Shown here piece by piece: positions 34,682 through 46,890 of a stretch of DNA of 64,000 bases. The DNA comes from Orientallactaga sibirica. Lineage: Eukaryota > Chordata > Mammalia > Rodentia > Dipodidae. The notes beneath the pieces were generated by a model. That model did no database searches and had not been told where the DNA came from. It saw only the letters and a list, made by a program, of their open reading frames with translations. Both the position numbers and the translations under genes were made by a program. The DNA is taken from assembly GCA_036365145.1 (NCBI GenBank), contig JAEOAD010000024.1, positions 12,060,501-12,124,500 of the forward strand, read 5' to 3'. Every line of letters starts with the position of its first letter. The stretch's first letter is position 1.

Positions 34682-35440
34682 AAAAATGAATGACACTCCT
34701 GGCTAAAGAAAATCAAATCCCCAAAATTTCAGGAAAATTCATTGAAAATAATAACATTGCATACATAGCAATAATTTATGTGATAGGCGTTTTAATATAA
34801 GGTATAGTCATATATATATATATATAATTTACATATATTATTTGTATGTATAATTTGTAAGTATTATTAAATTTTATCTCCATAATAATAGAGAACTGTA
34901 AATATTTCTCTATTTTTAAAATATTTGCTCAGAGCGGGCAAGTAATACTTAGTTCCTGGGGCTATAAAGTGAGAGAATTGACAATTTATCTCAAAGATTC
35001 TGAAACCAGAGTGTGCTGTCTTAGCATGCATGTTTGACGATATATGTGAACTTTGAATAATTTTAGAATCATTACAAAAGAAAAAGAGATGGATGATGTC
35101 AGACTAGATATTTCAACATCTGCATCTTAGGTTTCAAAGGTTTCAAAAGAAAACATAAGCTAGAGGAGAAGTCATTAATGATACACCAAAGAAAGATTTT
35201 TGTAGGTTTTCTCTTGAAAAAAAGATTTAAATACTACTCAGGACTAACAGGAAAGTCCCACGCCTAGATAAATCATGACATTCTGTCACCACAAGGAGAA
35301 AGAACATCATAAAAATTTGCAAAGGAAAGATTTGGGTTTCCAAATTTGTTTTTATTTTGTTATTCCAGTAAACATCTAATTTTGGAGACACTATAAATAT
35401 AAAAGCACATTTCAACATTTACTAAACTATGATTTGTATG
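34251..35440. other. Unique sequence with (CA)n and (TA)n
   Basis: (AC)n of about 34 bp at 34643-34676 and a short (TA)n at about 34810-34826. Otherwise nothing recognised. Confidence 0.6.
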
Positions 35441-35447
35441 TGAAAAC

Positions 35448-35463
35448 AAACACACACACACAC

Positions 35464-35546
<83 letters not shown>
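35448..35546. repeat. Compound (CA)n(TA)n microsatellite
   Basis: About 60 bp of CA units with one interruption, then about 38 bp of TA units. The longest dinucleotide tract in the window. Confidence 0.96.
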
Positions 35547-35548
<2 letters not shown>

Positions 35549-35595
35549 GATGCAAAAACCCTGATAATATTTTTATGATTCTCTACTCAATACTT

Positions 35596-35785
35596 ATGGG
35601 CTGGGGAGATGGCTCTGCAGCTAAAGATTCTTGTTTACAAAGCCTGATGGACAACGTACAATTCTCAACTATCCATGCACAAAGTGGTACGTGCATCTGG
35701 AGTTTGTTTACAGTGACAGGAGGTCCTGGTATGCCCATTATCGCCCTTTCTCTCCCTCTCTCTATCTCTCTCAAGTAAATATGTT
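35596..35785 (+). mobile_element. DIP-type SINE, internally shortened
   Basis: TGGGCTGGGGAGATGGCTCT, CTATCCATGCACAAAGTGG (the AAGCCAGA part is lost), GTGCATCTGGAGTTTGTTTA, CT-rich end. Confidence 0.9.
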
Positions 35786-35917
35786 TACCAAGTTGTATTA
35801 TCATTTCTTTAGATATTCTTTTAGAGGTTTTATGTACTCCTATTTCTAGCATTCTTGTCATTGTATTTATTTATTGAACTTACAACACTTTTTTGGATCA
35901 ATCTAAAAATTACATAT

Positions 35918-36060
35918 AGGGGCAGGCATGGTGGAGAACTGGGGAGGCAGAGGTAGGAGGATCCCTTTGAGTTCAAGGCCACCCTGAGACTATCTAGTGA
36001 GTTCCAGGTCAGCCTGTGCTAGAGTGAGACCCTACCTCAAAAAACAAACAAACAAAAAAC
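35918..36060 (+). mobile_element. B1 SINE with internal deletion
   Basis: GGCAGGCATGGTGGAGAACT joins the head directly to GGAGGCAGAGGTAGGAGGAT, losing the CCTTTAATCCCAGCAC part. Then GAGTTCAAGGCCACCCTGAG and a (CAAA)n-like tail. Confidence 0.94.
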
Positions 36061-38313
36061 ACATAAACATGTAGATATATATATATAATTTCCCCTCATT
36101 ATGATTCTAGGCTTCTAACATTCTCTCTAGATATTCCTTAAAACAATTTTTTTTTAATTACCTGAAGAGAGGAGTAAAAGACAATCATATTAATTAAAAA
36201 ATATATATTTATCTATTTATTTGAGATAGAGAGTAAATTACTTTAAAATGCACATAATCTTCTTTCAGTGTGATAGAGCAAGAGTTTTCTAATGTACAGA
36301 AATCAAAACTCCTTTGAGAAATATCCAAGTATCTCTTATGGATGTAGCTCCTAAATCAGTTGACACTTGCCCTCTCTAGTGATGGGTGTGCCAAGGAAGC
36401 TCCTTCTGATATGCTCTTAATGAATTCTTAAGCTATTGCCTTCACTCTCTTTGGGTAACAGAGCCAACTGTGGCTTATAGGAGTATCCCCTCTTCATCTC
36501 AAACTGAGAGTACTCAGTGAAAAAAAATACCATCTTCTCACAACCTGCTATATTATTTTATCTTTCTTCCCAAGGTTACTTCTGTGCTATTGTAACTTAA
36601 GTTTTATTTATTGACTGTTTTCCTCTCTTCACACTAAAAAACACATGTGACACTCATATTGGCCTACTCATTAATTTCCTCTTTCCTGAACCTTCCTGTT
36701 AGTGTTATGCCAGAAATTTTCTTCAACCTTTCTTTTCCATGTCATCTGTGAGCTTTTTTAGTTGTTATCAACTACATTTTGAGTGACAAAGAGACCCAAA
36801 CCTAAGCCTATCTCTTTCTTATATACTGCCACAGCATGGAGAAGAAACAACTCTGTACTGGTACTATCTTAAATAAAGCATGAGCTTTTCAATTTCTGGG
36901 GTAGAGCTTATCCTAAACTTTCTAAATAAAATGCTTTCTCTGTCTCTCCCTTATATTCACAACAGGAATTCAAACAGCATCAAATGCCACCATGTTCCCA
37001 AACTACTTGTAAGCAACCCATCAGGCAGATCTCTCCTTTTCACACAATGTTGTTTCATTTATTTTAAACTTTCCTGGCAATTAGCCCAAGTTACTGCTGG
37101 AATATGTGGTCAATATTTTATCTTTAACCAGGCATTTTAGTATTAATTTTATTTTATAAATTTGTCACACTTTATAAATGTATCTACATTTATATTATGA
37201 GGAAAATATTACTTCATAAGATACAGAAAAACACTCGTTTGAAGTATAGAAAACAGCGTCATGAAAATGGAAAATTCTCACTCAAGTTTCTCACAGGATT
37301 ATGGGCATTTAAACAATCTTTCTAAATATTTTACATACCCTTGAAAAATTGTACCTTCTAATTTTGACATTCTTACATGTATCTCATATTTATATTTCTT
37401 TTATAGGTCATTACCAAGTATATTTACTTAATTTAATTTAGCAAATTAAAATATTTTCATTTAGTAATCTATACAATAGCTAATGTTAGACATTTACATC
37501 ATGTTTTAAACTTGTATTTTTCCACCAGATGGTTGTTGAATTTAATCCAATCTGTGATTTTGACCAGTGTTAATGACATGAGAGGATAGGAATGTTTGAC
37601 CTGTAAAATCAGGGGTTAGTCTTGTATATGAGAACTACTGTTCATGGAAAAATGCATGATTTATCTTGAAAACAATTCCAGGAAATATATTGCTGTATAG
37701 ATTGGTTATATCAATCTAGCATAGTATTGAATATCTGCTACATCCATTGCTTGTCCAAATTTAGATTCTGACTAATAGAGTCATACAAAGTTTACTAACA
37801 GGAAAAAGTAATTGTTTAGACAATGTTCCTCCTCATTGTATCAAAATATTTCACACATAGTTACAAAATAGATTGAAAAAAAAAGAAAGGCTTGCTTTGA
37901 AAGCATCAACAAACTAAGATGGATTTTTATCATAAGACATTAATTCACTGTTTTAAAAATTTGATGTGGGGTACTTTGCAATATTACACTTTTCTTGTCT
38001 ATTTTATGAGATGATATATGCATAATGATAATTGAAAAATATTAGTAATTTATATTTTAACTAGAGTATTTACTAATCCTAAATCTTCAACAAATCCTGA
38101 AGTAGCCATGCACAAAGGGATTCAAAGAGGATAACAGATTTAACTTGAGCTGACATTTAAAGGACTATCACAAAAGATAAAACATCTGATCTACCCTCAA
38201 ACATATCCATTGACCAATAAAAAAACAAGAAAAAAATCAAACACACAATAATTCAATAATTCTCAAAGGATGTTCACAGAATACTAAATTTTAATATGTT
38301 GAAACATGCTATT
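36061..38313. other. Unique AT-rich sequence
   Basis: A fragment at about 36200-36232 (ATCTATTTATTTGAGATAGA) may be the truncated tail end of a minus-strand DIP-type copy. No other element or gene seen. Confidence 0.5.
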
Positions 38314-38498
38314 AAAAATCCATAACAGGGAAGGTGTGGTGGTACATGCCTTTAATCTCAAACTTGGGAGGCATAGGTAAGAGGATGGCCATGAGTTCAA
38401 GGCTACCCTGACACTACATAGTGAATTCCAGGTCAGCCTAAGCTAGAGTGAAACCCTACCTTGAAAACTGAAAATCAAAAAAAAAAAAATCCATAACA
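38314..38498 (+). mobile_element. B1 SINE with target-site duplication
   Basis: GGAAGGTGTGGTGGTACATG, CTTTAATCTCAAACTTGGGA, GAATTCCAGGTCAGCCTAAG, A-rich tail. The duplication AAAATCCATAACA is seen on the left (ending 38327) and right (ending 38498); the element proper is 38328-38485. Confidence 0.95.
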
Positions 38499-38864
38499 TA
38501 ATCTAAAATCACTTGACTCAGAATCAGTTTGGAAAAGCTGTCAATTTGCAGAAAAAAGATAGTTTAAATGTCAACCCCAAGTTGACTGGGATACTGAAAT
38601 TATAGAGCAAAGACAAGCACTTATCATGATGCTCCATGAACTAAAGTTAATTACCCCAAATGAAAGCAAAAGAAAGTTCTCCACAGATAAATAGAAGCTG
38701 TTTTAAAAAATCAGGTGCCAACTATGAATTTGAGAAGTGATAAAGCAACATCTGAAATAAAATATTAACTGCCTAGGCTCAATAGCCAACAAGAAAAGGA
38801 AAGGGGAAAATATCAACTCAGATAAATAAAGATAGATATTTTCTAACTTTACAAACAGGAGAAA
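38499..38864. other. Unique sequence
   Basis: No recognised feature. Confidence 0.5.
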
Positions 38865-39235
38865 ATGAGACAAGAGAAGTGACTCAGCTGTTACGTGCAC
38901 TTCTGTGCAAACATGAGGGTCTGAAGGGGCCTTTACACAGGTAAGTTCAAATCTCCAGAATCCATGTGTACAGCTGAGAGTGACTACACAAACATATATA
39001 TATATATTACCCTAGTAACTGTGAGTAGACAGAGAAAGAATAGCTGTGGTTCCCAAAGGCCAACTCCATGATCAGTACAAGACTCTGTAGCAATGAAAAC
39101 AGGTAGGTGAATGAGGGATGAGGATACCCATTTTTCTCTTGCCACTGCAGGCTAGCACACTGAGGAGCTGCAGGTTAGCACAAGGGGAACGGCATCAACA
39201 CACACACACACATGCACTTCACAAATACCAAACAT
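38865..39235 (+). mobile_element. Probable B4-type SINE, diverged
   Basis: AGAAGTGACTCAGCTGTTAC, AGGGTCTGAAGGGGCC, TCCATGTGTACAGCTGAGAG, then a long middle and (CA)n near 39199. The head and order recall ID/B1 chimeras, but the B1 part is weak. Confidence 0.4.
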
Positions 39236-40655
39236 ATAACAAGAAGAATTTAAAAAGGGGGAGGGGCTATCTGCCAATATTTTAATAGTTTTCTTCCTCT
39301 TTTCACTTATATCCATGGCAAGAAGACTGAGTTTATCTGACAATATCAGTATCTCCATTGTCTCCTTTCAATAGACTCTCAGATTTTATATGGCCAAGTG
39401 CAGATGTCATTCTTAGCTTCAGCTGCACCAGATGAAATGGTTAGTATCTTGCTGTCCAATGGTGTAGGCAGACACTCATGAACTGTGTTATTTCCTGGTT
39501 ATGTCCCTGAAATGACATGTGAATCTTCCTTCTGTTACCTTTCCCTGCATCTCAAGTGGGAGCATTTAAGATCTAGTTTTGAACACATACTCACATGAAA
39601 GAGGAAGACCTGTCCAAGGATGTTGTGATGGAGGAGGTGAGAAGGAGACAGAGCACTGAAAAAGCATGGGTCTCAAGTACACAGACAGCTAATCAAAAGA
39701 TTTACTTGACAAAGAAGTTAATGATATGACCACTCAGTTATACCTTTGTTTGAGGAGCTACACGTATGTCCTAAGAAAACAGCTCAATATTACTATAGGC
39801 AAATCCTGAACAGGATATTAAAAACAGATTCTTCTAGATACATTATATTATTTTATTTTACTCTGTTATCTTTATAGCACTAATCACCATATGGATGGTA
39901 TTTTAACATACTCACCCTTGTTTCTTATGTTACATATTTATAAATTCTAATTTTAAAATGTTAAAGAAAAAGAAATCAGTATATTGAAAGGTTTTTCTTC
40001 ACTGGGCCCATTTGTCATCATGTGTGCCTCCCTTGTAGATTGCAGAGCCTGGACTTCTGTCATAGTGTCTGAAATACTGAGCACCTAGGTTTGTAGACAT
40101 GGTAAACTGCAATCTGAGGAAACTAGCATGAGGATGAGTATCATGGCTTTCTGTATTCTCAAACCCAAAAATAATTGAAATATTTAAAGTTATACATTAT
40201 TTGATCCTTTTATGGACCCATAACAACTTATTTTGAAATTAAAATACGCTAAGTTAAATGTTGAGATTTGGCAACAATAAATGCATGAGCTAAAATTTAC
40301 AAAAGCATACTGTTAGTGAAAAGTGTGCAATGTGTTTACATAGGCCAGATCTTCAAAACACAATGGGCAACAGCTCATACTTTACATCATTCTCTACCAG
40401 ATGGACACAACTAATGTCCCTAAGTGAGAGACAAGACTTCCTAAAATTAGCAACAGAAAATATAAGCAGCTTAATCTGTTTCCTTCTTGAACATTTAAAA
40501 GGAATCTTTTAAATTTTATATGAAATTTAAGCTTCAATTAAGACAGTGGCTTAACCTTTCTTTGCTCTTTCTGCTCCTTGCTGATAGGCTTTATGTTTTG
40601 ATCTACTTGTTTTTCAGTCATAATCTTTTCTTTGCAAAAGTGTAGTGAAATATGC
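39236..40655. other. Unique sequence
   Basis: No recognised repeat or gene. Confidence 0.5.
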
Positions 40656-40735
40656 TAGCTATCGTGATGTATTTATGTAGCACCAGCACACAGGAGACTG
40701 AGGCAAGGGAGCCTCAAGTACAGGAAGTACCCCTT
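40656..40735 (+). mobile_element. Possible B1 5' fragment
   Basis: AGCACCAGCACACAGGAGAC and TGAGGCAAGGGAGCC resemble the first half of B1. Truncated immediately before a DIP-type SINE. Confidence 0.35.
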
Positions 40736-40737
40736 TC

Positions 40738-40976
40738 TTGTGGCTGGAGAGAGGGTTCAGCAGTTAAAGGTGCTCGTTTGCAAAGCCTGATGGCCTGGGT
40801 TTGATTTCCAGCACTCACATAAAGCCAGATGCACAAAGTGGCAAATGAGTCGGGAGCTTGTTTATAGTGGCAAGATGCCCTGGTGTGCCCATTCTCATTC
40901 TATCATTCATTCATTCATTCATTCATTCTCTCTTTCTCTCCCTTTAAAAATAAATAAGTAAAATTATTTTTCAAAA
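40738..40976 (+). mobile_element. DIP-type SINE with (ATTC)n expansion
   Basis: TGGCTGGAGAGAGGGTTCAG, GCCAGATGCACAAAGTGGC, GCAAGATGCCCTGGTGTGCC, then (CATT)n of about 25 bp in place of part of the CT run, and an A-rich tail. Confidence 0.93.
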
Positions 40977-40984
40977 AGACCATT

Positions 40985-41215
40985 TAGAGGGTGGTGAAGT
41001 GTCTCTGCAGTTAAGGCCCTTGCCTACAAAGCCTAACAGTTGGGGTTTGATTCCCTAGTACCCACTTAAAGCCAGATACATAAAGATGTGCATGCACGAG
41101 GAGTCACTTGCAGTGGCTGCAGGCCCTGGAATGCCCTTCTTTCTGTCTGTCTCTCTTCTCTCTATTTCCCTATGCTTACAAATAAATAAAAATTTTAAAT
41201 GAAAAATTTTAAAGA
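40985..41215 (+). mobile_element. DIP-type SINE, adjacent same-strand copy
   Basis: GGGTGGTGAAGTGTCTCTGC, GTACCCACTTAAAGCCAGAT, GTGGCTGCAGGCCCTGGAAT, CT run, AATAAATAAAAATTTT. It follows the previous copy by about ten bases. Confidence 0.92.
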
Positions 41216-41304
41216 AAATATACACCCTTTAAATAGGAAGTATAGTGACATATAAATCTGTTAGCATAATCATATTTTATATGTAACCTGGAATTCTTTA
41301 TAGC

Positions 41305-41971
41305 TGTGGCAGTTTGAATGTGAATGTCTCCCATAGCCTCAGTATTGTTTTGGAAGTTGTTTTTTTTTATTAATTATTATTTTTTTATTGACAACTTCTA
41401 TACTTACATACAAAAAACACATGATATTTCCCTCCCCTCCCCCATTCCACTTTAGAATGCCAATCTCCATCATATCCCCTCCCTCTCTCCATTAGTCTAT
41501 CTTTTAATTTGATGTCATCATCTTGTTTTTTCTATTTTTGAGGGTCTTGTGAAGGTATTGCGAGGCACTGCAAGGTCATGGATATCGAGGCCAATTTCTG
41601 TCTGGGCGGTTGCATTGTAAGAAGTCATACCCTTCCTTTTGCTCTTCCATTCTATCCGCCCCCTCTTCCGCAATGGTCCCTGAGTAGCCTCAGTAGTTTT
41701 GATTAAGCTTCCTACTTAGCCTCCAGAAGGTGGAGCCCTGCTAGAGGAGGTGTGTCATTGGGCTTTGATTCCAGCCTACTGTGTGTTCAGATCCTGCTTG
41801 AGCTCTGGCTGTTTGTTCTGTCTCTGCTGCAAATGTAAGATGAAGTGAGCTAGCTTCCTCTGCCATGGTGAAGTTTCTGCTCAAAACTGTAAGCCTGAAA
41901 TCAACCCTTTCCTCCTATAAGCTGCTTCTGGTTGGGTGTTTCCTCCCAGCAAAGAAAAGGTAAATGCAACA
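41305..41971 (+). mobile_element. MaLR solo LTR interrupted by a LINE-1 3' end
   Basis: Starts TGTGGCAGTTTGAATGTGAA, resumes after the insertion at about 41685 and ends GGTAAATGCAACA. Without the insertion it is about 340 bp, normal for the family. It belongs to a different MaLR subtype from the element at 6923 and resembles the LTR at 47056. Confidence 0.8.
41352..41684 (-). mobile_element. LINE-1 3' UTR, 5'-truncated, nested in the LTR
   Basis: A T run at 41360 (the reversed poly(A)) begins a 3' fragment of about 330 bp rich in C and T. The LTR segment TAGCCTCAGTA is present on both sides (41334 and 41685), which fits a target-site duplication of 11-17 bp. The CCGCCCCCTCTTCCG block also occurs at 32689. 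Confidence 0.72.
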
Positions 41972-42344
41972 ATAGTATAAATAATCATTCTTTAAAATAT
42001 TGCTATTTTAATTATTAGCAATAACAAAATAATATAGAAACAATATCAAACTATTTTACATAAATGCATGAAACTAATACATTGATAGATCAGTTTTGTA
42101 ATAATTAATATAGAACATCATAGCTATGACTCCTGGTCCTCACATGAGCAGAGCTACATGCACAAGAATGGCAGCTACATCAATTGTGCCAGCATGTGCA
42201 TACTCGTCCAATCTTTATGCTTCACTTCTATGTGATACTCATCCTCATGCTGCTTTCAAGTTGCAGTTTAAGCCCATCTAGAAACTAAGCTGCTCAATAT
42301 TTCAGATATTACAGCAAAATTTCAAGCAAGAAAACGGAAAGTAT
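41972..42344. other. Unique sequence
   Basis: Nothing recognised. Confidence 0.5.
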
Positions 42345-42503
42345 AGGGGATAGAGGGATAGCTTAGCAGTTAAGGAGTATACTTTCAAAGCCAAAAGACC
42401 CAGGTTTGATTCCCCCAGGACCCATATAAGCCAGATGCACAAGGTGGCATATGCATCTGGAGTTTGTTTGCAGCAGCTGAAGGCCCTGATATGCCATATG
42501 CCA

Positions 42504-42574
<71 letters not shown>

Positions 42575-42577
42575 AAA
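42345..42577 (+). mobile_element. DIP-type SINE with long CT run and (AAAT)n tail
   Basis: GGATAGAGGGATAGCTTAGC, AAGCCAGATGCACAAGGTGG, GGAGTTTGTTTGCAGCAGC, about 36 bases of CT and then nine AAAT units. The uniform simple repeats account for the frames seen here. Confidence 0.94.
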
Positions 42578-42637
42578 ATGGAAATTATATATGAAGGCAA
42601 ATGTTTTATAGATAATGTATACAAGAACTAGATCTCA

Positions 42638-42710
42638 GGCTGAGGAGTAAGCTCAGTGGTATAGCACATGCTTAGTTAGAATGCTCAACACTTAGCAATC
42701 CAAAGAATGA
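42638..42710 (+). mobile_element. ID element
   Basis: GGCTGAGGAGTAAGCTCAGT followed by GGTATAGCACATGCTTAG carries the A box of the tRNA-like ID head. The B-box region is diverged. The only stand-alone ID copy recognised. Confidence 0.65.
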
Positions 42711-42987
42711 ATACTCATGAGGAACCACTGTAAAATACAATTCATTGTCTAGTTTTTCTGCATACAAACAACACTTAAATTATAGTTCTATAAAGATACC
42801 TAGTGTACAGAAGGCCACTGCCATTTTTTCTAAATGGCTTTGCTGTTCAGAAAATCAGAGACATAAGGTAACTTGAACAAGCTTAGCCACTTACATAAGA
42901 ACCTTTCCTCTGACAAACAATACTGAGTAAATGCTTGTATTCTAGAAACTTCTTATGAGTTTCAATGAATGTGCTAATATAACTTCA

Positions 42988-43260
42988 TTGGGCTGGGGTG
43001 CTGGGTAAGTCATAAGAGCATTTACTTGCTGAACAAGCGATAGGATCTGAGAAGGCCTGAAAAATGGCAAAATAGAAGTTCTGGGTTGAAGAAGTTCTGA
43101 TTAGGAAAATGATATATGATTAAAAAATGGTGGATGCCTCAAGGTCCCTTTTTGGCATCCACATATACATAGGGTATAAGTACCTGCACACTTGCTTGTA
43201 TACACAACACACACAAAGTATCATGTAACCCCCTCCCCCCACACATGCACACATGCGCAC
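42988..43260 (+). mobile_element. Probable B4-type SINE
   Basis: TTGGGCTGGGGTGCTGGGTA, AGAGCATTTACTTGCTGAAC, GCCTCAAGGTCCCTTTTTGG, CATCCACATATACATAGG and a CA-rich end. Head and end match the chimeric class; the middle is decayed. Confidence 0.5.
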
Positions 43261-44069
43261 TTCCACAAAGAAAAACAATAGCTTAAGCATTGCTCATGCT
43301 TATTAGCTTATAATGAAGTTTGAAACATTAAAAATGCTGTAAGGGATTTGTTTTTGAAATAGGTAACTAATCTTAATAAAACAAAACAGCAGCTATATAA
43401 TCTGGAAATATCATTTATAATAAGGGACAACATAGGTCACTTGAGGCAGAAGAAGAAAAGCAGTAAAATTGAGTAGTCGTCACAAGGAGAAAAGGAGGTA
43501 CATGGTGAACTTGAATGCCTCTATCTAGTTTTATGTCAAAGCAGATTATTGGCTAATAGCACATTAAATTTCTGGGGTTAAGATTGTAATGTTAAGCAAC
43601 TACCTTGCTCAGAAGGTAGAGTTTAGAACAACTACAGCCACTGGGGATTGAGCGTGTCAGGGCCACATAGGAGGCAGTTAAATGGAAGGAACTCCACACT
43701 ATGAATACAGATTCTCTCGAAATATCTGCTTAACCACGGAGCCACACATGTGACAGGCAGATTCCAGTACCTCCACTAAGGTTGAAAGAAATTAAATGTA
43801 ATTTAGCTTTGTTCACTTTTGAATATATAGTTTATATCACATCCTAACCATGAGGCATAACTCTTTAAACTATCAGGAAAGGAAACAGGAAAATGTGAGC
43901 CATTGTTACAAAAAAGAAAATGAATGAAGACCAAACAAGCACCTCCACACTGACCAGACAAGGATTTTTAAATAGTCATGATAATAGTAGTCAATGATAT
44001 ATAAACCGACAATACAGAAAAATCTCAACAGGGAAATATAAACAATGCATAAAAGAAACAAGTGTACAT
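43261..44069. other. Unique sequence
   Basis: No confident element. Confidence 0.5.
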
Positions 44070-44150
44070 CATTTTATTTTATTTTATTTTATTTTATTTT
44101 ATTTTATTTTATTTTATTTTATTTTATTTTATTTTATTTTATTTTATTTT
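44070..44150. repeat. (ATTTT)n pentanucleotide microsatellite
   Basis: About sixteen pure units, lying at the tail end of the minus-strand SINE that follows. It probably grew from that tail. It produces the Phe/Ile/Leu/Tyr-rich frames at this point. Confidence 0.97.
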
Positions 44151-44373
44151 TGTGGCAAGCCCAACAGCAAGAGGGAGAAACAGAGAGAATTGGCATGCCA
44201 GGGCCTCCAGCCACTGTCATCAAACTCCAGATGCATGTGCCACCTATTGCACATGTATGACCTTGTGCACTTGCATCACATTGCATCCGGCTTATGTGGG
44301 ACCTGGATAATTAAGTGTGGTTCCTTAGATTTCACAGGCAAGCACCTTAATCACTATACCATCCCTGAAGCTC
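44151..44373 (-). mobile_element. DIP-type SINE, long variant
   Basis: CCAGGGCCTCCAGCCACTGT, CATGTGCCACCTATTGCACA, the extra CATGTATGACCTTGTGCACT part, GCATCCGGCTTATGTGGG and reversed head ACCATCCCTGAAGC. Shares the ~34-bp extra segment of the 15928 copy. Confidence 0.9.
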
Positions 44374-44525
44374 TTCTTTTGATTTTTTGAGGTAGGGTCT
44401 CACTGTAGCCCAGGCTGATCTGGACTTCACTATATAGTGTCAGGCTGGGCTCAAACTTACAGTGATCCTACTACCTCTGCCTCACAAGTGCTGGCATTAA
44501 AGACATGCATTACCACGCCTGGCTC
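44374..44525 (-). mobile_element. B1 SINE
   Basis: GAGGTAGGGTCTCACTGTAG, CTTCACTATATAGTGTCAGG, CACAAGTGCTGGCATTAAAG, ACCACGCCTGGC. Abuts the DIP-type copy. Confidence 0.94.
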
Positions 44526-45205
44526 AATAGTACATCTTAAAATAGGACAATTCAGTATCTAATTTTAATTGAATAAATAGTATTGATAATATTCTGGGAA
44601 ACAATGACATAGCACGTAGAAAAGAAGCATTGAAAAATGAAATGGCACTGGTTTTATTCTGTTAGTTATGCTTCTAGTTGTTTGTAATAATTTTGTTTAA
44701 CAAACTTTTTTGTCTGGAAAAAGTATAAAATTCACTGATGGTTCAGACGTGGCTTACAAATGGTATGAATGTGAAAGATAAATATTATTTTATAAATGTA
44801 ATGCTAATGGATATCTATATAAAATAAATACCACAATATTAGTGTTTTATTAAAATGGAATTTGAATCTGTTTAAAATAATTGAGCAAAAGGCAGAATCA
44901 TATCACTTTGAAAAACTTAGTGAGCTATTCTGCTTTTATATTTTATGATATTGTCTTGTTATCATTTATATCCAAATCAATCTTTTATTTTAATGTTTTC
45001 TTGCTATTAATCACCAACAGATTTTCTGAGTTTTCTAAGCATATACATATCCTTGAAAACAAAAGAGGCAAAAGATTTATAATAGAGAAAATGTTAAACT
45101 TGTCAGTTAACCTATTACCAAAATCTATACAAAAGCACCATCACTTCCAAGGTCCTTCATGTATATTGATTATCTGGGATCTTGGAATGAAAGAATGGTA
45201 GCTTG
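44526..45205. other. Unique AT-rich sequence
   Basis: A 106-codon frame at 44881-45201 is AT-driven with no recognisable motif. Not considered a gene. Confidence 0.5.
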
Positions 45206-45850
45206 ATGTCACAGAAATAAGAACAGGGGACCTGCATCAGGATGATGGAGACAGACACTGAGTATACTCAAAATGTACCAGAGAAGAAAACACAGCCTTC
45301 TCGGCTCAGGGAATTTTGTGGAAGAGGGGTTGGAAAGTAAGAGCCACAGAGTGGGAGAGAATATTCAGTGGCATTTCTCTCTGCCACAATGGTGGACTTG
45401 CTGCTCTCACAACTCTTAACCCACAACCCCACTGTGAATATCTACAATCCCACTGAGGCTGTGTCCATATAAATTTTCTACTTAATAAATAAAAAAGAGA
45501 GTGGAAAGGTACAGGAAACATCATAATTGCCAGTAAAATGTAAATACAACTTAAATTCAGAAATACAAGGATAACCACTACTACCTATATATCTATTCTG
45601 CACTGTCTTAGAGACACTGTCAAGAATGTATACTAAAAAAAAATTGTCATCCTTATGCAAAACGTCTATATATATCCTCTTCCAATGCTCAGGAAACATG
45701 AACAAGGGAGCAGAAAAGATACCAGAACTGGAGACTAGAGAGGAGTTCTATGGGGTTTTGTCATCCGGACATGGCATGGCTTTTGTACTCATGAAATCAC
45801 AGCAACTGCAGTTACCTGCACAGGGTGGAGGCTTGACTTATGATATTTCT
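45206..45850 (+). mobile_element. Rodent LINE-1 3' UTR fragment
   Basis: GAAGAGGGGTTGGAAAGTAA, GAGCCACAGAGTGGGAGAG, CACAACCCCACTGTGAATAT, and further on CCGGACATGGCATGGC and CTCATGAAATCACAGCAACT. These blocks occur in this order in rodent Lx-type LINE-1 3' UTRs as I know them. No ORF2 is left. Confidence 0.6.
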
Positions 45851-46696
45851 TAAGAATGAGGAAGATTCTGCCGTGGACTGGGTTACAAGGCAGTATGTGT
45901 GATGTTGTGGTGGAGACTGGCTGTGTTCTGTCCATGTCCTGAGAATTTAAGCAAAGTTGAATTAAGAAAGAATGGACTGAATGTTCTGGGTGGAAGAAAG
46001 TACAATGCAAAGTCTGGCACAAGAGGAAATGTGAATGGGGCTTTCGGCCAAGATACCCAAGCCAGCTGCAATTGTTTAAGGAATTGACAGCACTAGGGAT
46101 AGGCCAGCTGCTCTGCATTGGTACTGCTGGACAGCTGATTGTTTTGGAGGAAGGGGACCTGAACAGAATGTTGCAGGAGTTTCCTGCTCAATAAGGATCA
46201 CAATTCCTCCCTGAAATAAATGTTGTTAATGTTCTCCCACCTGATTATACTTTGGAAGCATGAAGTTGCAGGACATAGAAGGACATGGAGTATGAGAACC
46301 TTCCAGAGAGGCACTGAGGCTAAGCAGTGTGAGGTAGGGATGAAGGCCCTGCAAGTAGCCCCTATGAAGCCACTGTATGAAGTTATGAAGATGAACTGTA
46401 GATTGTGGTGGAGATCCCAGGATTTTGGAGATGCCAGGACTGTGAGCTTCTGACTTCAAATGGAGTTTGCCTGGGGAATCAAGCAGCACTGATGGAGGAA
46501 AAGAGTTTTCTAAGCCTTTTGGAACCCAGAGAATTTTATTACAAGTCCCAGGTACAGGATAGAAAACTGCAGAATTTTGTGTTTGCCCTTCTTGTTTTTT
46601 GTCTTGAACTGGTAAAATATTTTCTAGTTGTGACCCCATTCCTCCTTTTGGAAAAATTTTACTCTGTGTCATTATGTGTTAAAAGAGTGTAACCTG

Positions 46697-46890
46697 GAGC
46701 TGGGTGTGGTGGTGCATGCCTTTAATCCCAGCACTCGGGAGGCAGAGGTAGGGGTAGGAGGATAGCTGTGAGTTTGAGGCCACCCTGAGACTACATAGTG
46801 AATTCCAGGTCAGCAAGGACCAGAGTGAGACCCTACCTCAAAAAAACAAAAAAAAAAAAAAAAAAAAAAAAAAGGAAGAAGAAGAAGAAA
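46697..46890 (+). mobile_element. B1 SINE nested in the MaLR internal region
   Basis: GAGCTGGGTGTGGTGGTGCA, ATCCCAGCACTCGGGAGGC, a repeated GTAGG unit, then about 26 A residues and (GAA)n. Flanked by GTGTAACCTG at 46687 and AAGTAACCTG at 46889, a short target-site duplication. Well-kept CpG and long tail indicate a recent insertion. Confidence 0.95.

Noticed and set aside
35448..35546. Compound dinucleotide tract as a possible replication origin or attachment site
   Set aside because: An ordinary (CA)n(TA)n microsatellite explains it; nothing else supports a functional role.
43620..43760. Possible decayed SINE (GCTTAACCACGGAGCCACAC)
   Set aside because: Only a short head-like word matches; the body could not be followed.
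46226..46672. 148-codon minus-strand frame
   Set aside because: It lies inside a MaLR internal region, which is normally non-coding, and carries no retroviral or cellular motif.
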